Assembly: GCF_040750395.1 (NCBI RefSeq)
Contig: NZ_JBFLVD010000015.1
Coordinates: 343,338 to 407,337, forward strand
Origin: Scandinavium sp002470465
GTDB taxonomy: Bacteria; Pseudomonadota; Gammaproteobacteria; Enterobacterales; Enterobacteriaceae
DNA: 64,000 nucleotides
Direction of reading: 5' to 3'
This document shows positions 1 through 8,376 of this stretch, piece by piece. A model generated the notes under the pieces. That model was not told where the DNA came from. It saw only the letters and a program-made list of their open reading frames with translations, and did not search any database. Made by a program: the position numbers and the translations under genes. How positions within the stretch are numbered: the stretch's first letter is position 1; every line of letters starts with the position of its first letter.

Positions 1-223
1 CCTGTCGCATCTGCGCCGCCCAGCGCTGAGCCGACTCCGGCACGCTGAAGGCCTGTGAGCGCCGGAAGCTGTCCCCCATTAGCACGAAGGCCACGTATTT
101 CCCACGCAGCAGCCAGACGTCACGAAATCCCTCCACTTTGGAGGCGTGATCGGGCGGAGCCGGTTCGACGCGCGGCACGTAGCTGATAACAGGGCGGTTG
201 TTTTGTTGACGCAGCGGTTTCAT
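1..223 (-). CDS. cedA: Cell division activator CedA (3' end cut by window)
   Basis: The reverse strand from an ATG at 223 encodes 74 residues that run off the left edge. The protein starts MKPLRQQNNRPVISYVPR and contains RDVWLLRGKYVAFVLMG and PESAQRWA, nearly identical to E. coli CedA as I remember it (80 aa), so about six codons and the stop are missing. CedA is a small DNA-binding protein linked to recovery of cell division after over-replication. In E. coli katE lies between cedA and chbG; here only about 200 bases separate them. Identification is by recalled similarity and by synteny with chb. Confidence 0.9.
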   Translation of the reverse strand, partial: MKPLRQQNNRPVISYVPRVEPAPPDHASKVEGFRDVWLLRGKYVAFVLMGDSFRRSQAFSVPESAQRWAAQMRQ

Positions 224-346
224 AAGCGGAAAAACACCAGAACGAAAAACAGAGTCAGGAATCCCCTATGATAGCCGATCGCGGCAGCCAACGTCGCGCC
301 CTGTGTGCGGTTGCCTGGGATAAACGGCGCGATGGCAAATAACGGG

Positions 347-375
347 CAAAAAAATGCCGGGCATATTCACCCGGC
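347..375 (-). terminator. Rho-independent terminator of the chb operon
   Basis: A GCCGGG/CCCGGC hairpin (356-361 with 370-375) is followed on the minus strand by seven T residues. It lies about 50 bases beyond the chbG stop and closes the chb transcript. The rest of 224-426 shows no gene. Confidence 0.8.
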
Positions 376-426
376 CTAACCCCTAACACGGCGCCCGCAA
401 CGAAACCGGGCGCCAGGCGTGACATA

Positions 427-1185
427 CTATACGTCGCGGTATGTGCCGAGACGGTAGCCTCGCTCTGCCACCGCGTATTTCAGCGACGGAGACGTGAGGA
501 CGTCCAGTTCAGTTAAACGCGGGTAGCAATAGGCGCTGCCCATAATGGTGTTATCGACGAAGGCCGGATGGCACATCACTTCCAGCGATGATTCGCCAGC
601 CTGAGCGGAGGCTTCCAGCGTTTGCAGGAACAGCGCTTCGGTGATGGCCTCGCCGTAGAACTCGCTGGCAAAACCGTCGCTGCTGCGCACGCCCTGCTCG
701 TCCAGACCGTGCAGCTTCTGCACCTGGCGATCAATACGCATCGCGACCCCTTTTGCTTTAGCAAACGCCGCCACAATCGGGAATATCTGCGGGATCATAT
801 GCACGTGGTGGTGGCTGTCGAAATGGGTTGGTTCACAGCCGAACAGATCGACAAAGCGGTGATACTGACAGTCCAGCTCGCGGGCAATTTCATCCAGCGG
901 CAGCGTGTCTTCTTCAGCCATTTGCCAGATCCACTTCCCGAGCTTGCCTTCACGCGTCAGGCCCGGCATAGCAGAAAGCGGCATGCCCAGCGTCAGCACA
1001 AAGTGCATTCCCACGGCCAGCTCCGGCAAACAGCGGCTCAGCTGAGCCGCGTGTTCGATAGCCGCGCCGTTGACCAGCGCGGTAGTAGAGGTGACCAGAC
1101 CGTTTTTGCAGGCATCGACAATGCCGTAGTTCTGCCCTTTGCTCAGGCCGAAGTCATCGGCGTTGACGATTAGCACACGTTCCAT
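427..1185 (-). CDS. chbG: Chitooligosaccharide deacetylase ChbG
   Basis: A 252-residue YdjC/ChbG-family protein. ChbG removes one acetyl group from chitobiose-6-phosphate and chitotriose-6-phosphate, giving the inducer recognised by ChbR and a substrate for ChbF. The N-terminal NADDFGLS motif supplies metal-binding aspartates, and DSHHHVHM in the middle supplies the histidines. I place the start at the ATG at 1185, because AAGGAG lies 7 bases upstream; a longer frame using TTG at 1191 would leave no spacing from that site. It is the last gene of chbBCARFG, only 12 bases after chbF, and its ribosome-binding site abuts the chbF stop codon. Confidence 0.95.
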   Translation of the reverse strand: MERVLIVNADDFGLSKGQNYGIVDACKNGLVTSTTALVNGAAIEHAAQLSRCLPELAVGMHFVLTLGMPLSAMPGLTREGKLGKWIWQMAEEDTLPLDEIARELDCQYHRFVDLFGCEPTHFDSHHHVHMIPQIFPIVAAFAKAKGVAMRIDRQVQKLHGLDEQGVRSSDGFASEFYGEAITEALFLQTLEASAQAGESSLEVMCHPAFVDNTIMGSAYCYPRLTELDVLTSPSLKYAVAERGYRLGTYRDV

Positions 1186-1197
1186 CTGCAACTCCTT

Positions 1198-2544
1198 TTA
1201 CTGCTTGAGGGTTTTCACCGTTTCGGCAAAGTTCGGCAAGCACTTCTCGTGGGCAAGGATCATCTCGCGCGCCAGAATTTCCGCATCTTTGTCGGAATGA
1301 ATCAGCGGGCTCAGATTCAGCGCCAGCAGCACGTCGTTGAATTCACCGCTCAGCGCCGCATGGCTTGCCGCCACTTCAAAGCCCTTAATGGTGTGGATAA
1401 GGCCCAGCACTTTATCATCGAAATGGGTCAGTCGCGGATGCGGCTTCGCCCCTTCGTGGCCCAGAATGCAGGTCATTTCTACGGCCCAGTCCGCCGGAAT
1501 ATTGTCCACGTGGCCGTGATGCGGCACGTTAACGTAATGCTCGGTCTGTTTGTTATTGTAGATAGCGTTAATCACTTCACACGCAGCGTCTGAGTAGTAT
1601 GCCCCGCCGCGCTGCTCCAGCTCCTTCGGCTTGATGTTCAGGTTCGGATCCTTGTAGAGGTCGAACAGCTGCTTCTCAACCTTCTGAACCACCTGCGCAC
1701 GAGCGCCGCCTTTGTAGTATTCACCCATTTCAATCGCCAGCATCTCTTTCTGCTTGAAGTAGTACAGCAGATAAGAGCACGGCAGCAGATTCAGGGAGCG
1801 AATCAGCCCTTCGCTGAATGGCATATCGAAAATGTTCTTCACGGTGTTGGCGGTGAGCTTGCCGGAGGCAACGCCGTCCAGCAGCTCCGCAAAGCGGGAT
1901 TCACCGTTCACGATCACGTCGCGGATGAACACCATATGGTTCAGGCCGAACAGATCGATGGACAGATCGTCACTTTCAGAGAGCTTCAGCACGTCGGTGA
2001 TGAACATTTTCATGCCAACCGGAATGTTGCACACGCCGATAAAGCGCTTGAAGTTTGTGTGGCGATAAACCGCTTCGGTCACCATCCCTGCCGGGTTGGT
2101 GAAGTTAATCACCCACGCATCCGGGCAAATCTCCTCCACGTCTTTAATAATGTCGAAAACCACCGGAATGGTGCGCAGCCCTTTGAACAGACCACCTGCA
2201 CCGTTGGTTTCCTGGCCGAGATAGCCGTGGCTCAGCGGAATACGCTCATCTTTTTCACGCGCTTTCAGCTGGCCGACGCGCAGCTGGGTGGTGACAAAAT
2301 TCGCACCTTTCAGCGCTTCACGGCAGTTGAGGGTTTTGTGTACCGTCATTGGCACACCGGCTTTTTGCACCATGCGTTCGCACAGAGCGTGGATAATATC
2401 GAGCTTCTCTTGCCCTTCTTCCACATCAACCAGCCACAGCTCGGTAACCGGCAGCTCGTGATAGCGCTTGATAAATCCTTCGAGTAATTCCGGGGTATAG
2501 CTGCTGCCGCCGCCGATAGTCACAACTTTTAATTTCTGGCTCAT
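1198..2544 (-). CDS. chbF: 6-phospho-beta-glucosidase ChbF (GH4)
   Basis: A 448-residue glycoside hydrolase family 4 enzyme that splits phosphorylated chitooligosaccharides and cellobiose-6-phosphate in the cytoplasm, using NAD+ and a divalent metal. The N-terminal Rossmann motif (VTIGGGSSYTPELLEG), the CNIPVG cysteine and the GLNHM histidine typical of GH4 are all visible. The length is close to that of E. coli ChbF. It sits between chbR and chbG in the operon and acts after ChbG deacetylation. The 96-base gap to chbR holds a GC-rich hairpin at 2621-2636 that could stabilise the processed mRNA. Confidence 0.96.
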   Translation of the reverse strand: MSQKLKVVTIGGGSSYTPELLEGFIKRYHELPVTELWLVDVEEGQEKLDIIHALCERMVQKAGVPMTVHKTLNCREALKGANFVTTQLRVGQLKAREKDERIPLSHGYLGQETNGAGGLFKGLRTIPVVFDIIKDVEEICPDAWVINFTNPAGMVTEAVYRHTNFKRFIGVCNIPVGMKMFITDVLKLSESDDLSIDLFGLNHMVFIRDVIVNGESRFAELLDGVASGKLTANTVKNIFDMPFSEGLIRSLNLLPCSYLLYYFKQKEMLAIEMGEYYKGGARAQVVQKVEKQLFDLYKDPNLNIKPKELEQRGGAYYSDAACEVINAIYNNKQTEHYVNVPHHGHVDNIPADWAVEMTCILGHEGAKPHPRLTHFDDKVLGLIHTIKGFEVAASHAALSGEFNDVLLALNLSPLIHSDKDAEILAREMILAHEKCLPNFAETVKTLKQ

Positions 2545-2640
2545 AACTTTCTCCCTCGTGATCCGCGCCCGGAATGTGGAAAACCCTCCACGGAAGCGGA
2601 TAGCTAAACGAATTCGGTGCGCGCGGCAAACCGCGCGGCG

Positions 2641-3480
2641 TTAATTAATCACGGTGAGCTGTTTACGATACTGGCTTGGCGTGAATGAGGTCAGCTTTTT
2701 AAAGGTCTTAATAAACAGACTTGGGCTGCTGTAACCTGATTCATAGGCAATATCGGTCACCGAATAATTGGTTATTTCCAGCTGCTTCATGGCGAAATTG
2801 ATGCGGATATCATTAATGATCTGCATTGGCGTTTTGCTGTAATAGCGCTGAGTTGCCCGGGTCAGGTATTCCTGGGATTTTCCGGATAACGCCACCATAT
2901 TTTCCAGCGCGCCTTCGCCAAATTTATGTTTATCGTGCATCTCTTCCACGGTGATTTTTAACCACTGAGGAATGACGTCCTGCGTCTGCTCTTCGCGGAA
3001 ATGGCGCAGGCGGTTAATCACATAAAAAGAGACAACTTCAATAAACTCATCAAATTCACTTTCGCGGAAATTGAGCGAGGCAATAACCGATTCTATATAG
3101 CTGAGAAAGGTACTTTTTACCGAATAGACCTGAGAGGCAACCAGAAAGCCCGGCAGCAGCGGCTGATAATGCTCTTCAAAGAAGCGCTTGCTAATGCCGA
3201 CGTTCAGTATGCGGGTCGCGCCGAACTCATAAAAGCTCTGGTGGTGCGACCCCATCGGAATGAAGACGAAATCTCCGCGCTCCAGCATCACCCGTTTGCC
3301 ATTGATCTCCTGATAATAGCGCCCGGTCAATACGAGGGTGTACTCGTAGTAGTCGTGCTGGTGCAGTCCACTGATGCTTTCGGTTTTGTTGTAGATGAAG
3401 ACATGGAAGTTTTTCCCGTTAAAAAGCTGTTGTTCCAGCGCGGTACTGATTTCCAGGGTCGTCATCTTCGGTTGCCTCAT
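2641..3480 (-). CDS. chbR: AraC-family chitobiose operon regulator ChbR
   Basis: A 279-residue regulator. The N-terminal half is a cupin-like ligand domain (SGLHQHDYYEYTLVLTG, HHQSFYEFG). The C-terminal half carries two helix-turn-helix units, the second visible in VTDIAYESGYSSPSLFIKTFK. In E. coli ChbR represses without inducer and, together with CRP, activates chb when deacetylated phospho-disaccharide is present. The gene lies inside the operon, 15 bases after chbA, so its amount rises with operon expression. It is nearly collinear with E. coli ChbR (280 aa). Confidence 0.95.
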   Translation of the reverse strand: MRQPKMTTLEISTALEQQLFNGKNFHVFIYNKTESISGLHQHDYYEYTLVLTGRYYQEINGKRVMLERGDFVFIPMGSHHQSFYEFGATRILNVGISKRFFEEHYQPLLPGFLVASQVYSVKSTFLSYIESVIASLNFRESEFDEFIEVVSFYVINRLRHFREEQTQDVIPQWLKITVEEMHDKHKFGEGALENMVALSGKSQEYLTRATQRYYSKTPMQIINDIRINFAMKQLEITNYSVTDIAYESGYSSPSLFIKTFKKLTSFTPSQYRKQLTVIN

Positions 3481-3495
3481 CGTGATATCTGCCCG

Positions 3496-3846
3496 TTATT
3501 GTACCTTCTCGTGAAGCTCAATCAATTCAGCGACCAGCTCGCGAGCGAGCATTGAGGTCATAAGGTGATCCTGCGCATGAACCAGCACCAGGCTGACCTT
3601 CATTTTGCCTTCGCCTTCATCGCTTTCGATAAGCTGAGTCTGCACGCGATGTGCTTCACTCAGCGCTATGCGGGACTGCTCCATGGTGGCTTTTGCGGTG
3701 GCGAAATCCCCCTGTTTGGCCTGCTTTAGTGCGGTATAAGCAAGGCTACGCGCCTGCCCGGAGTTGATAATCAGCCCCATCACCACTTCTTCGAGGTCGC
3801 TCTCCTTAACCTCTGTTTCTGCCACGATATGATCCAAATCGAACAT
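3496..3846 (-). CDS. chbA: PTS chitobiose transporter subunit IIA
   Basis: A 116-residue PTS lactose/cellobiose-type IIA protein. It takes phosphate from HPr on the histidine in VLVHAQDHLMTS and passes it to ChbB. A longer reading frame begins 12 codons upstream, but the ATG at 3846 has a GGGAG site at proper distance and gives exactly the E. coli ChbA length. The helical bundle core (VVMGLIINSGQARSLAY) is conserved. It lies third in chbBCARFG, 55 bases after chbC. Confidence 0.95.
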   Translation of the reverse strand: MFDLDHIVAETEVKESDLEEVVMGLIINSGQARSLAYTALKQAKQGDFATAKATMEQSRIALSEAHRVQTQLIESDEGEGKMKVSLVLVHAQDHLMTSMLARELVAELIELHEKVQ

Positions 3847-3901
3847 ACTTTCTCCCTCATTACGTCTGGCGGTACAGGGCATAACCCCGTACCGCGTTAC
3901 A

Positions 3902-5260
3902 TCAGAATTTCAGTGCGTTAGCGATATCTTCTTCGCTCTCTTCTTCGTCAATGACGGCCTGTGCTTTGTTTGACACCACCACGAATGGCAGGTAGACCAG
4001 CACCGAGACACCGAGGTTGAAGAGCGCCAGCAGCAGTGCGGCAACGCTTCCGTTAGTATTAAAGAATGCACCCAGGCCGGTTGGCATCGTCCACGGTGCC
4101 AGGTTGGTGATTGGCGGGATAAGTCCCAGGCCGTAGGCAGACATGGTAATCGCAGCCAGCAGCGGCTGAATCAGCACGAACGGGATGAACATGACCGGGT
4201 TCATGATGATCGGCAGACCGAACAGAATCGGTTCGTTAATCTGGAAAATGCCTGATGGCAGCGCCAGCTTCGCAACCTGACGATGGTCAGCGCGACGTGA
4301 AGCGATAAAGATAGCGATAATCAGACCCAGCGTTGCACCCGTACCGCCGAGGAAGATATAGGAATCCAGCATCGGCTTCGCCCACATGTGGAAGGACTTG
4401 CCTGCAGCCAGCGCCGCCTCTACGGAGCCGTACTGCTGATAAATCTGGATGTTTTCCAGCGCCCACGGGGTCATGATGCCGTTATCCAGAGCGGTAAGCG
4501 CCAGAGAGCCATGTACGCCGAAGAACCACAGCAGCGAAGTGAAGATGACGTACGCCCAGCCCACAACGGCCCCCATCGACGCCAGCGGCGTAGAAATGGA
4601 ATCCATGATGATCTGGTGGAAATTGGTCTGCCAGTGGGTCAGCGCCCAGGCAATCACGCCAAAGATGGAGAGGATAATGAAGCCCGGAATGACCGCAGAG
4701 AACGAGCGGGACACGGAGCCCGGTACGCTTGCAGGCAGCTTAATTACCCAGTTACGGCGAACGATAAAGGTAAACATCTCCGCGACCACGAGGCCGATAA
4801 CAATACCGGAAATGATGTTTGCCCCACCCAGCCAGTTGGCCCCGACCGCATAGGCTTCACCTACGCTGTACGGCGTCACCGTCATAAAGGCCGCAACGGA
4901 CAGCAGCCCGGCAGCAAAAGGATCGACTTTACGTTCTTCAGCCAGCGCCATACCAATGAAAAAAGGCGCCATCAGCGACATAATGCCCAACGTACCGTTG
5001 TACACGTTGCCGCCGATGGCTTTAAAACCATTCAGGGTCTCAATGGTGGAAGCGTCTAACCGAATGCCCATCGAATAGAAAAACGAGCCTTCGCCAAAAC
5101 TTAAAAACACGTTGTTAATAAGAACAAACATGGCCCCTGCGAGGGTCAACGGCATTAATTTAATAAAGCCGTTTTTAATCGCATTAACGTGTGGCTGCTT
5201 TCCTATTTTGACAGCAAAAGGAAGGAGTACCTTTTCAAGAGAGCTAATAACTTTACTCAT
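3902..5260 (-). CDS. chbC: PTS chitobiose transporter subunit IIC
   Basis: A 452-residue integral membrane permease of the PTS lactose/cellobiose IIC family. It binds N,N'-diacetylchitobiose (and cellobiose in some strains) and moves it across the inner membrane while ChbB phosphorylates it. About ten hydrophobic segments are evident, and the conserved INEPILFGLPI signature lies in the C-terminal third. The start at 5260 has AAGGG upstream. The 90-base spacer from chbB carries a hairpin and the ChiX target listed separately. Confidence 0.96.
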   Translation of the reverse strand: MSKVISSLEKVLLPFAVKIGKQPHVNAIKNGFIKLMPLTLAGAMFVLINNVFLSFGEGSFFYSMGIRLDASTIETLNGFKAIGGNVYNGTLGIMSLMAPFFIGMALAEERKVDPFAAGLLSVAAFMTVTPYSVGEAYAVGANWLGGANIISGIVIGLVVAEMFTFIVRRNWVIKLPASVPGSVSRSFSAVIPGFIILSIFGVIAWALTHWQTNFHQIIMDSISTPLASMGAVVGWAYVIFTSLLWFFGVHGSLALTALDNGIMTPWALENIQIYQQYGSVEAALAAGKSFHMWAKPMLDSYIFLGGTGATLGLIIAIFIASRRADHRQVAKLALPSGIFQINEPILFGLPIIMNPVMFIPFVLIQPLLAAITMSAYGLGLIPPITNLAPWTMPTGLGAFFNTNGSVAALLLALFNLGVSVLVYLPFVVVSNKAQAVIDEEESEEDIANALKF

Positions 5261-5278
5261 AGAAAATACCCTTAAAGG

Positions 5279-5298
5279 CCGTCATCCAGCGATGACGG
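5279..5298 (-). other. Hairpin in the chbB-chbC spacer
   Basis: A perfect 8-bp stem (5279-5286 with 5291-5298) with a CAGC loop and no T run. It lies between chbB and chbC beside the ChiX pairing site. It may shield the processed chb mRNA end or help present the sRNA target; the role is inferred. Confidence 0.5.
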
Positions 5299-5308
5299 CG
5301 ATTGTGTG

Positions 5309-5328
5309 TGAAATAACTCTTTGACGGG
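5309..5328 (-). promoter_or_regulatory. ChiX small-RNA pairing site (decoy) between chbB and chbC
   Basis: The minus-strand transcript contains CCCGUCAAAGAG followed, after a two-base mismatch, by AUUUCA. From memory the ChiX seed is UGAAAUUCCUCUUUGACGGG, which would pair over 12 contiguous plus 6 further bases. In E. coli and Salmonella the chbBC spacer is the established decoy that titrates ChiX when chitobiose induces the operon, lifting repression of chiP. The position in the spacer matches. ChiX itself is not in the window. Confidence 0.75.
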
Positions 5329-5350
5329 AAAATTAAATCAAATAAAAAAA

Positions 5351-5671
5351 TTATTGCGCTGCAGCTTTCTTAATTGCGGCGACAGCGGCTTTAAGCACAC
5401 CTAAACCATCTACTTTGCCGTACAAAATAGAATCGATCACTTCCACTGGCTTATTTGGCAGCAGACGTTGAATTTCTGGCAACATATAGGCAATTTGTGG
5501 GCCCAGTAATACGACATCGGCCGCTTCACCTTTTTCACCGGCGAGAGTTTCGGGGAAAGCTTCAATCACTACCGGCACTTCGTATTTCTCAGCCTGCGCG
5601 CGCATTTTGGACACCAGCAGAGAGGTGGACATGCCTGCAGAACAGAACATATAGATATGTTTCTTTTCCAT
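5351..5671 (-). CDS. chbB: PTS chitobiose transporter subunit IIB
   Basis: A 106-residue PTS IIB protein. The phosphocysteine is Cys10 in IYMFCSAGMSTS; it receives phosphate from ChbA and gives it to the incoming sugar at ChbC. The frame is open 7 codons further upstream, but the ATG at 5671 has GAGGAAG at good spacing and gives the E. coli length. It is the first gene of the operon; the regulatory region lies upstream at 5740-5890. Confidence 0.96.
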   Translation of the reverse strand: MEKKHIYMFCSAGMSTSLLVSKMRAQAEKYEVPVVIEAFPETLAGEKGEAADVVLLGPQIAYMLPEIQRLLPNKPVEVIDSILYGKVDGLGVLKAAVAAIKKAAAQ

Positions 5672-5744
5672 ACTCGCTTCCTCAATTTGCATTTTCTGAC
5701 CGTCACGTGAGGCATCCGGCTCTCAACGCGACGACATAATGATG

Positions 5745-5887
5745 GTAACGAATTGTTACTTTGTGTTTATGAGGTGAGTATACGGCATCAAACTGGCGCA
5801 GGATAATTCCTGGCAAACCTGAATTGTCTCTCATTGACCTCCGGTTATGACTACCCTCACATTTTGGCCAAATAATTCGCGCAATTA
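5745..5887 (-). promoter_or_regulatory. chb operon control region: CRP site, NagC-like palindromes, -10
   Basis: Reading toward chbB, TAATT-n5-AATTA (5873-5887) resembles a NagC operator. A CRP site matching TGTGA-n6-TCACA at 9 of 10 core bases follows at 5846-5861. A TATACT -10 lies at 5777-5782, putting transcription start near 5770. A second palindrome, GTAAC-n5-GTTAC, lies at 5745-5759. Two NagC boxes flanking a CRP-dependent promoter is the E. coli chb arrangement (recalled centres about -115 and +25; here about -110 and +18). ChbR repeats should lie between the CRP site and the -10, but I could not delimit them. Confidence 0.6.
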
Positions 5888-5905
5888 AATAAGCACATTC
5901 AGGCA

Positions 5906-5934
5906 GTAAAAAGCCCGACCAAAAGGCCGGGCTT
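5906..5934 (-). terminator. Rho-independent terminator after osmE
   Basis: AAGCCCG (5911-5917) pairs with CGGGCTT (5928-5934); on the minus strand a T run follows. It lies about 30 bases past the osmE stop and separates osmE from the chb promoter. Confidence 0.85.
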
Positions 5935-5964
5935 GCGCAGAACTCAGCAGATTATGGGAGTTGG

Positions 5965-6303
5965 TTACTTGGCAGCCTGTGGGTCGGTATCGTACTCATC
6001 ACAGGACTGATAGCCGGAATTCATCACGTGCCCGGTGTTATCAAGGGCAACGAAGTAGGTTTCAGTTTTACCATCGCGTTGACCCAGGATATAAGTCTGA
6101 CAAGTCCCCTTCGCATGAATCATCGTAATTTCGGATGATGGCTTACCGGCAATCTGCATAACCTGGTCTCGGCTCATGCCTTTTTTCACGTCTTTGACCA
6201 CCGGCTGGGTGAACTGGTCTTTGGTACGATCGTAAGCGGTACAACCCGCCAACATAGTCAGTACTGCTGCTGCACCTAAAATTCCCGCTACGTTCTTGTT
6301 CAT
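5965..6303 (-). CDS. osmE: Osmotically inducible lipoprotein OsmE
   Basis: A 112-residue lipoprotein precursor. The signal peptide ends in a lipobox LAGC with Cys21 as the lipidated residue. The rest is a BamE/SmpA-like fold domain (KKGMSRDQVMQIAGKP, TYILGQRDGKTETYFVALD). E. coli OsmE is an envelope lipoprotein induced by high osmolarity and stationary phase; its exact role is unknown. It is transcribed divergently from nadE with a 220-base shared upstream region. Confidence 0.95.
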   Translation of the reverse strand: MNKNVAGILGAAAVLTMLAGCTAYDRTKDQFTQPVVKDVKKGMSRDQVMQIAGKPSSEITMIHAKGTCQTYILGQRDGKTETYFVALDNTGHVMNSGYQSCDEYDTDPQAAK

Positions 6304-6523
6304 ATTCCGTCCTCTTTTTTATCAGTGTGTTATAAGCCTGGAATAAAGAGTGATATTTTTCAACCCAGGGGCAAAGATGGCATAACTTTAGGAAAATTCT
6401 ATTGAAATTACGATTTACTGCTGAATCGCGCTATTTTGCGACACTCAAAACTGTGATCCTTGTCGTTTTCCCGGCAAAGAGGTAGCTTTAGCGAAGACAC
6501 GACAACTTTTCGGGGAGGGGTAA

Positions 6524-7351
6524 ATGGCTCTGCAACAAGAGATTATCGCTGCACTCGGCGCGAAGCCGCAGGTCAACAGCGAAGAAGAGATCCGCCGCAG
6601 CGTGGATTTTCTCAAATCGTATCTCACGACTTATCCATTCATAAAATCGCTGGTGCTCGGCATCAGCGGCGGCCAGGACTCTACGCTGACCGGCAAACTC
6701 TGCCAGATGGCCATCAGCGAACTGCGCGAAGAGAACGGTGACGCGAACCTGCAATTTATTGCCGTGCGCCTGCCCTATGGCGTGCAGGCAGATGAGCAGG
6801 ATTGCCAGGATGCCATTGAGTTTATCCAGCCGGATCGCGTGCTGACGGTCAATATTAAGGGCGCCGTGCTGGCAAGCGAACAGGCTCTGCGCGAAGCAGG
6901 CATTGAGCTGAGCGATTTTGTCCGTGGTAACGAGAAAGCACGCGAGCGCATGAAGGCACAGTACAGCATTGCAGGAATGACCAAAGGTGTGGTGGTCGGC
7001 ACCGATCATGCCGCAGAGGCCATCACCGGGTTCTTCACCAAATACGGCGACGGCGGCACCGACATCAATCCGATTTTCCGTCTCAACAAGCGCCAGGGCA
7101 AACAGCTGTTAGCCGCGCTCGGCTGCCCGGAGCATCTGTATAAGAAAGCCCCGACCGCGGATCTCGAAGACGATCGCCCTTCGCTGCCTGACGAAGCCGC
7201 ACTCGGCGTGACCTATAACAACATCGATGATTATCTTGAAGGCAAGCAGGTTGACGCCAGCATCGCCAAAATCATCGAGGGCTGGTATCTGAAGACGGAA
7301 CACAAGCGTCGCCCGCCGATCACGGTATTTGACACGTTCTGGAAGCGCTGA
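6524..7351 (+). CDS. nadE: Ammonia-dependent NAD+ synthetase
   Basis: A 275-residue enzyme, the same length as E. coli NadE, catalysing the last step of NAD biosynthesis: deamido-NAD + ATP + NH3 to NAD. The PP-loop SGGQDS lies at residues 48-53. No glutaminase domain is present, so free ammonia is the donor. The GTDHAAEAITGFFTKYGDGG block is typical of the family. A GGGGAGGGG-rich ribosome-binding site precedes the ATG. It is monocistronic: a BIME repeat follows before cho. Confidence 0.97.
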   Translation: MALQQEIIAALGAKPQVNSEEEIRRSVDFLKSYLTTYPFIKSLVLGISGGQDSTLTGKLCQMAISELREENGDANLQFIAVRLPYGVQADEQDCQDAIEFIQPDRVLTVNIKGAVLASEQALREAGIELSDFVRGNEKARERMKAQYSIAGMTKGVVVGTDHAAEAITGFFTKYGDGGTDINPIFRLNKRQGKQLLAALGCPEHLYKKAPTADLEDDRPSLPDEAALGVTYNNIDDYLEGKQVDASIAKIIEGWYLKTEHKRRPPITVFDTFWKR

Positions 7352-7364
7352 GCCAGTCAATCAT

Positions 7365-7440
7365 TGCCGGGTGGCGACTAACGTCTTACCCGGCCGACTA
7401 AATTTACCTGTTAGCCGGGCAAGTGAAGCGCCGCCCGGCA
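7365..7440. repeat. BIME (paired REP palindromes) between nadE and cho
   Basis: Two REP-like units in inverted order: TGCCGGGTGGCG...CCCGGCC, then GCCGGGC...GCCGCCCGGCA. Similar pairs recur at six other intergenic sites in this window. Confidence 0.8.
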
Positions 7441-7471
7441 ATTCTCTTTTCTGCATCGTTCTTCATTGCTA

Positions 7472-7491
7472 CACTGTATGCATAAACAGCA
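7472..7491 (+). promoter_or_regulatory. LexA (SOS) box of cho
   Basis: CTGT (7474-7477), eight AT-rich bases, then ACAG (7486-7489) matches the LexA consensus CTGT-n8-ACAG. It overlaps the region just upstream of the cho ribosome-binding site. E. coli cho is a known LexA-regulated gene. Confidence 0.85.
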
Positions 7492-7503
7492 TCAGGAGAG
7501 AAT

Positions 7504-8376
7504 GTGGCCCGGCGTCAATCCGCCCCGCGTCTGGAATTTGAAGCGGCGGCAATTTATGAATATCCCGAACATCTGCGCCCGTCGCTGGAAGCCCTGCCTT
7601 CTCTGCCCGGGGTTTACATTTTCCATGGCGAAAGCGACACGCTGCCGCTTTATATTGGGAAAAGCGTCAATCTGCGCAGCCGTATCCTGTCACACATGCG
7701 CACGCCCGATGAAGCCGCCCTGCTGCGCCAGTCACGGCACATCACCTGGATCCGCACCGCCGGGGAAATCGGTGCATTGCTGCTTGAAGCCCGACTCATC
7801 AAAGAGCGGCAGCCGCTGTTCAACAAGCGCCTGCGACGCAACCGTCAGCTCTGTTCTCTGCTATTGAAAGATGCACAGCCCCAGGTGGTGTACGCCAAAG
7901 AGATTGATTTCGCACACCAGCCCGGCCTGTATGGCCTTTTTGCCAACCGGCGCGCAGCGCTTCAGGCATTGCAGGCCATCGCCGATGAACACCAGCTGTG
8001 TTATGGCATTTTGGGGCTTGAAGCGGTCACGCGGGGCCGCGGCTGTTTTCGCTCGGCGTTAAAACGCTGTGCAGGAGCCTGCTGTGGGAAAGAAAGCGTT
8101 GAGGCGCACCAGCAGCGGCTGCTGGCAGGACTGGCAAAACTTCAGCTGACCTGCTGGCCGTGGAAAGGTGCGATTGCGTTAAAGGAGAGCAGCGAAGGCA
8201 TGACCGACTACCTGATCATCCACAACTGGCTGTGGCTGGGCTCGGTCAGCGCATTAGCCGATGCAGACACGCTGCGTCGCCTGCCTGCCGGGTTCGATCA
8301 CGACGGCTACAAAATTCTCTGCAAGCCGCTGTTAGCCCGCGAGGCTGAAATTATCGACCTGGCTGACGCTATCTGA
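7504..8376 (+). CDS. cho: Excinuclease Cho (UvrC-like endonuclease)
   Basis: A 290-residue homologue of the N-terminal half of UvrC. A GIY-YIG nuclease domain opens the protein (LPGVYIFHGESDTLPLYIGKSVNLRSRI), followed by the family region with a CGRGCF-like cysteine stretch (ETVTRGRGCFRSALKRCAGACC region). Cho makes an alternative 3' incision further from bulky lesions than UvrC does. The start is GTG at 7504 with AGGAGA just upstream; an out-of-frame ATG overlaps it by one base. It is SOS-controlled through the LexA box. Its 3' end overlaps ves tail-to-tail by 45 bases. Confidence 0.94.
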   Translation: MARRQSAPRLEFEAAAIYEYPEHLRPSLEALPSLPGVYIFHGESDTLPLYIGKSVNLRSRILSHMRTPDEAALLRQSRHITWIRTAGEIGALLLEARLIKERQPLFNKRLRRNRQLCSLLLKDAQPQVVYAKEIDFAHQPGLYGLFANRRAALQALQAIADEHQLCYGILGLEAVTRGRGCFRSALKRCAGACCGKESVEAHQQRLLAGLAKLQLTCWPWKGAIALKESSEGMTDYLIIHNWLWLGSVSALADADTLRRLPAGFDHDGYKILCKPLLAREAEIIDLADAI

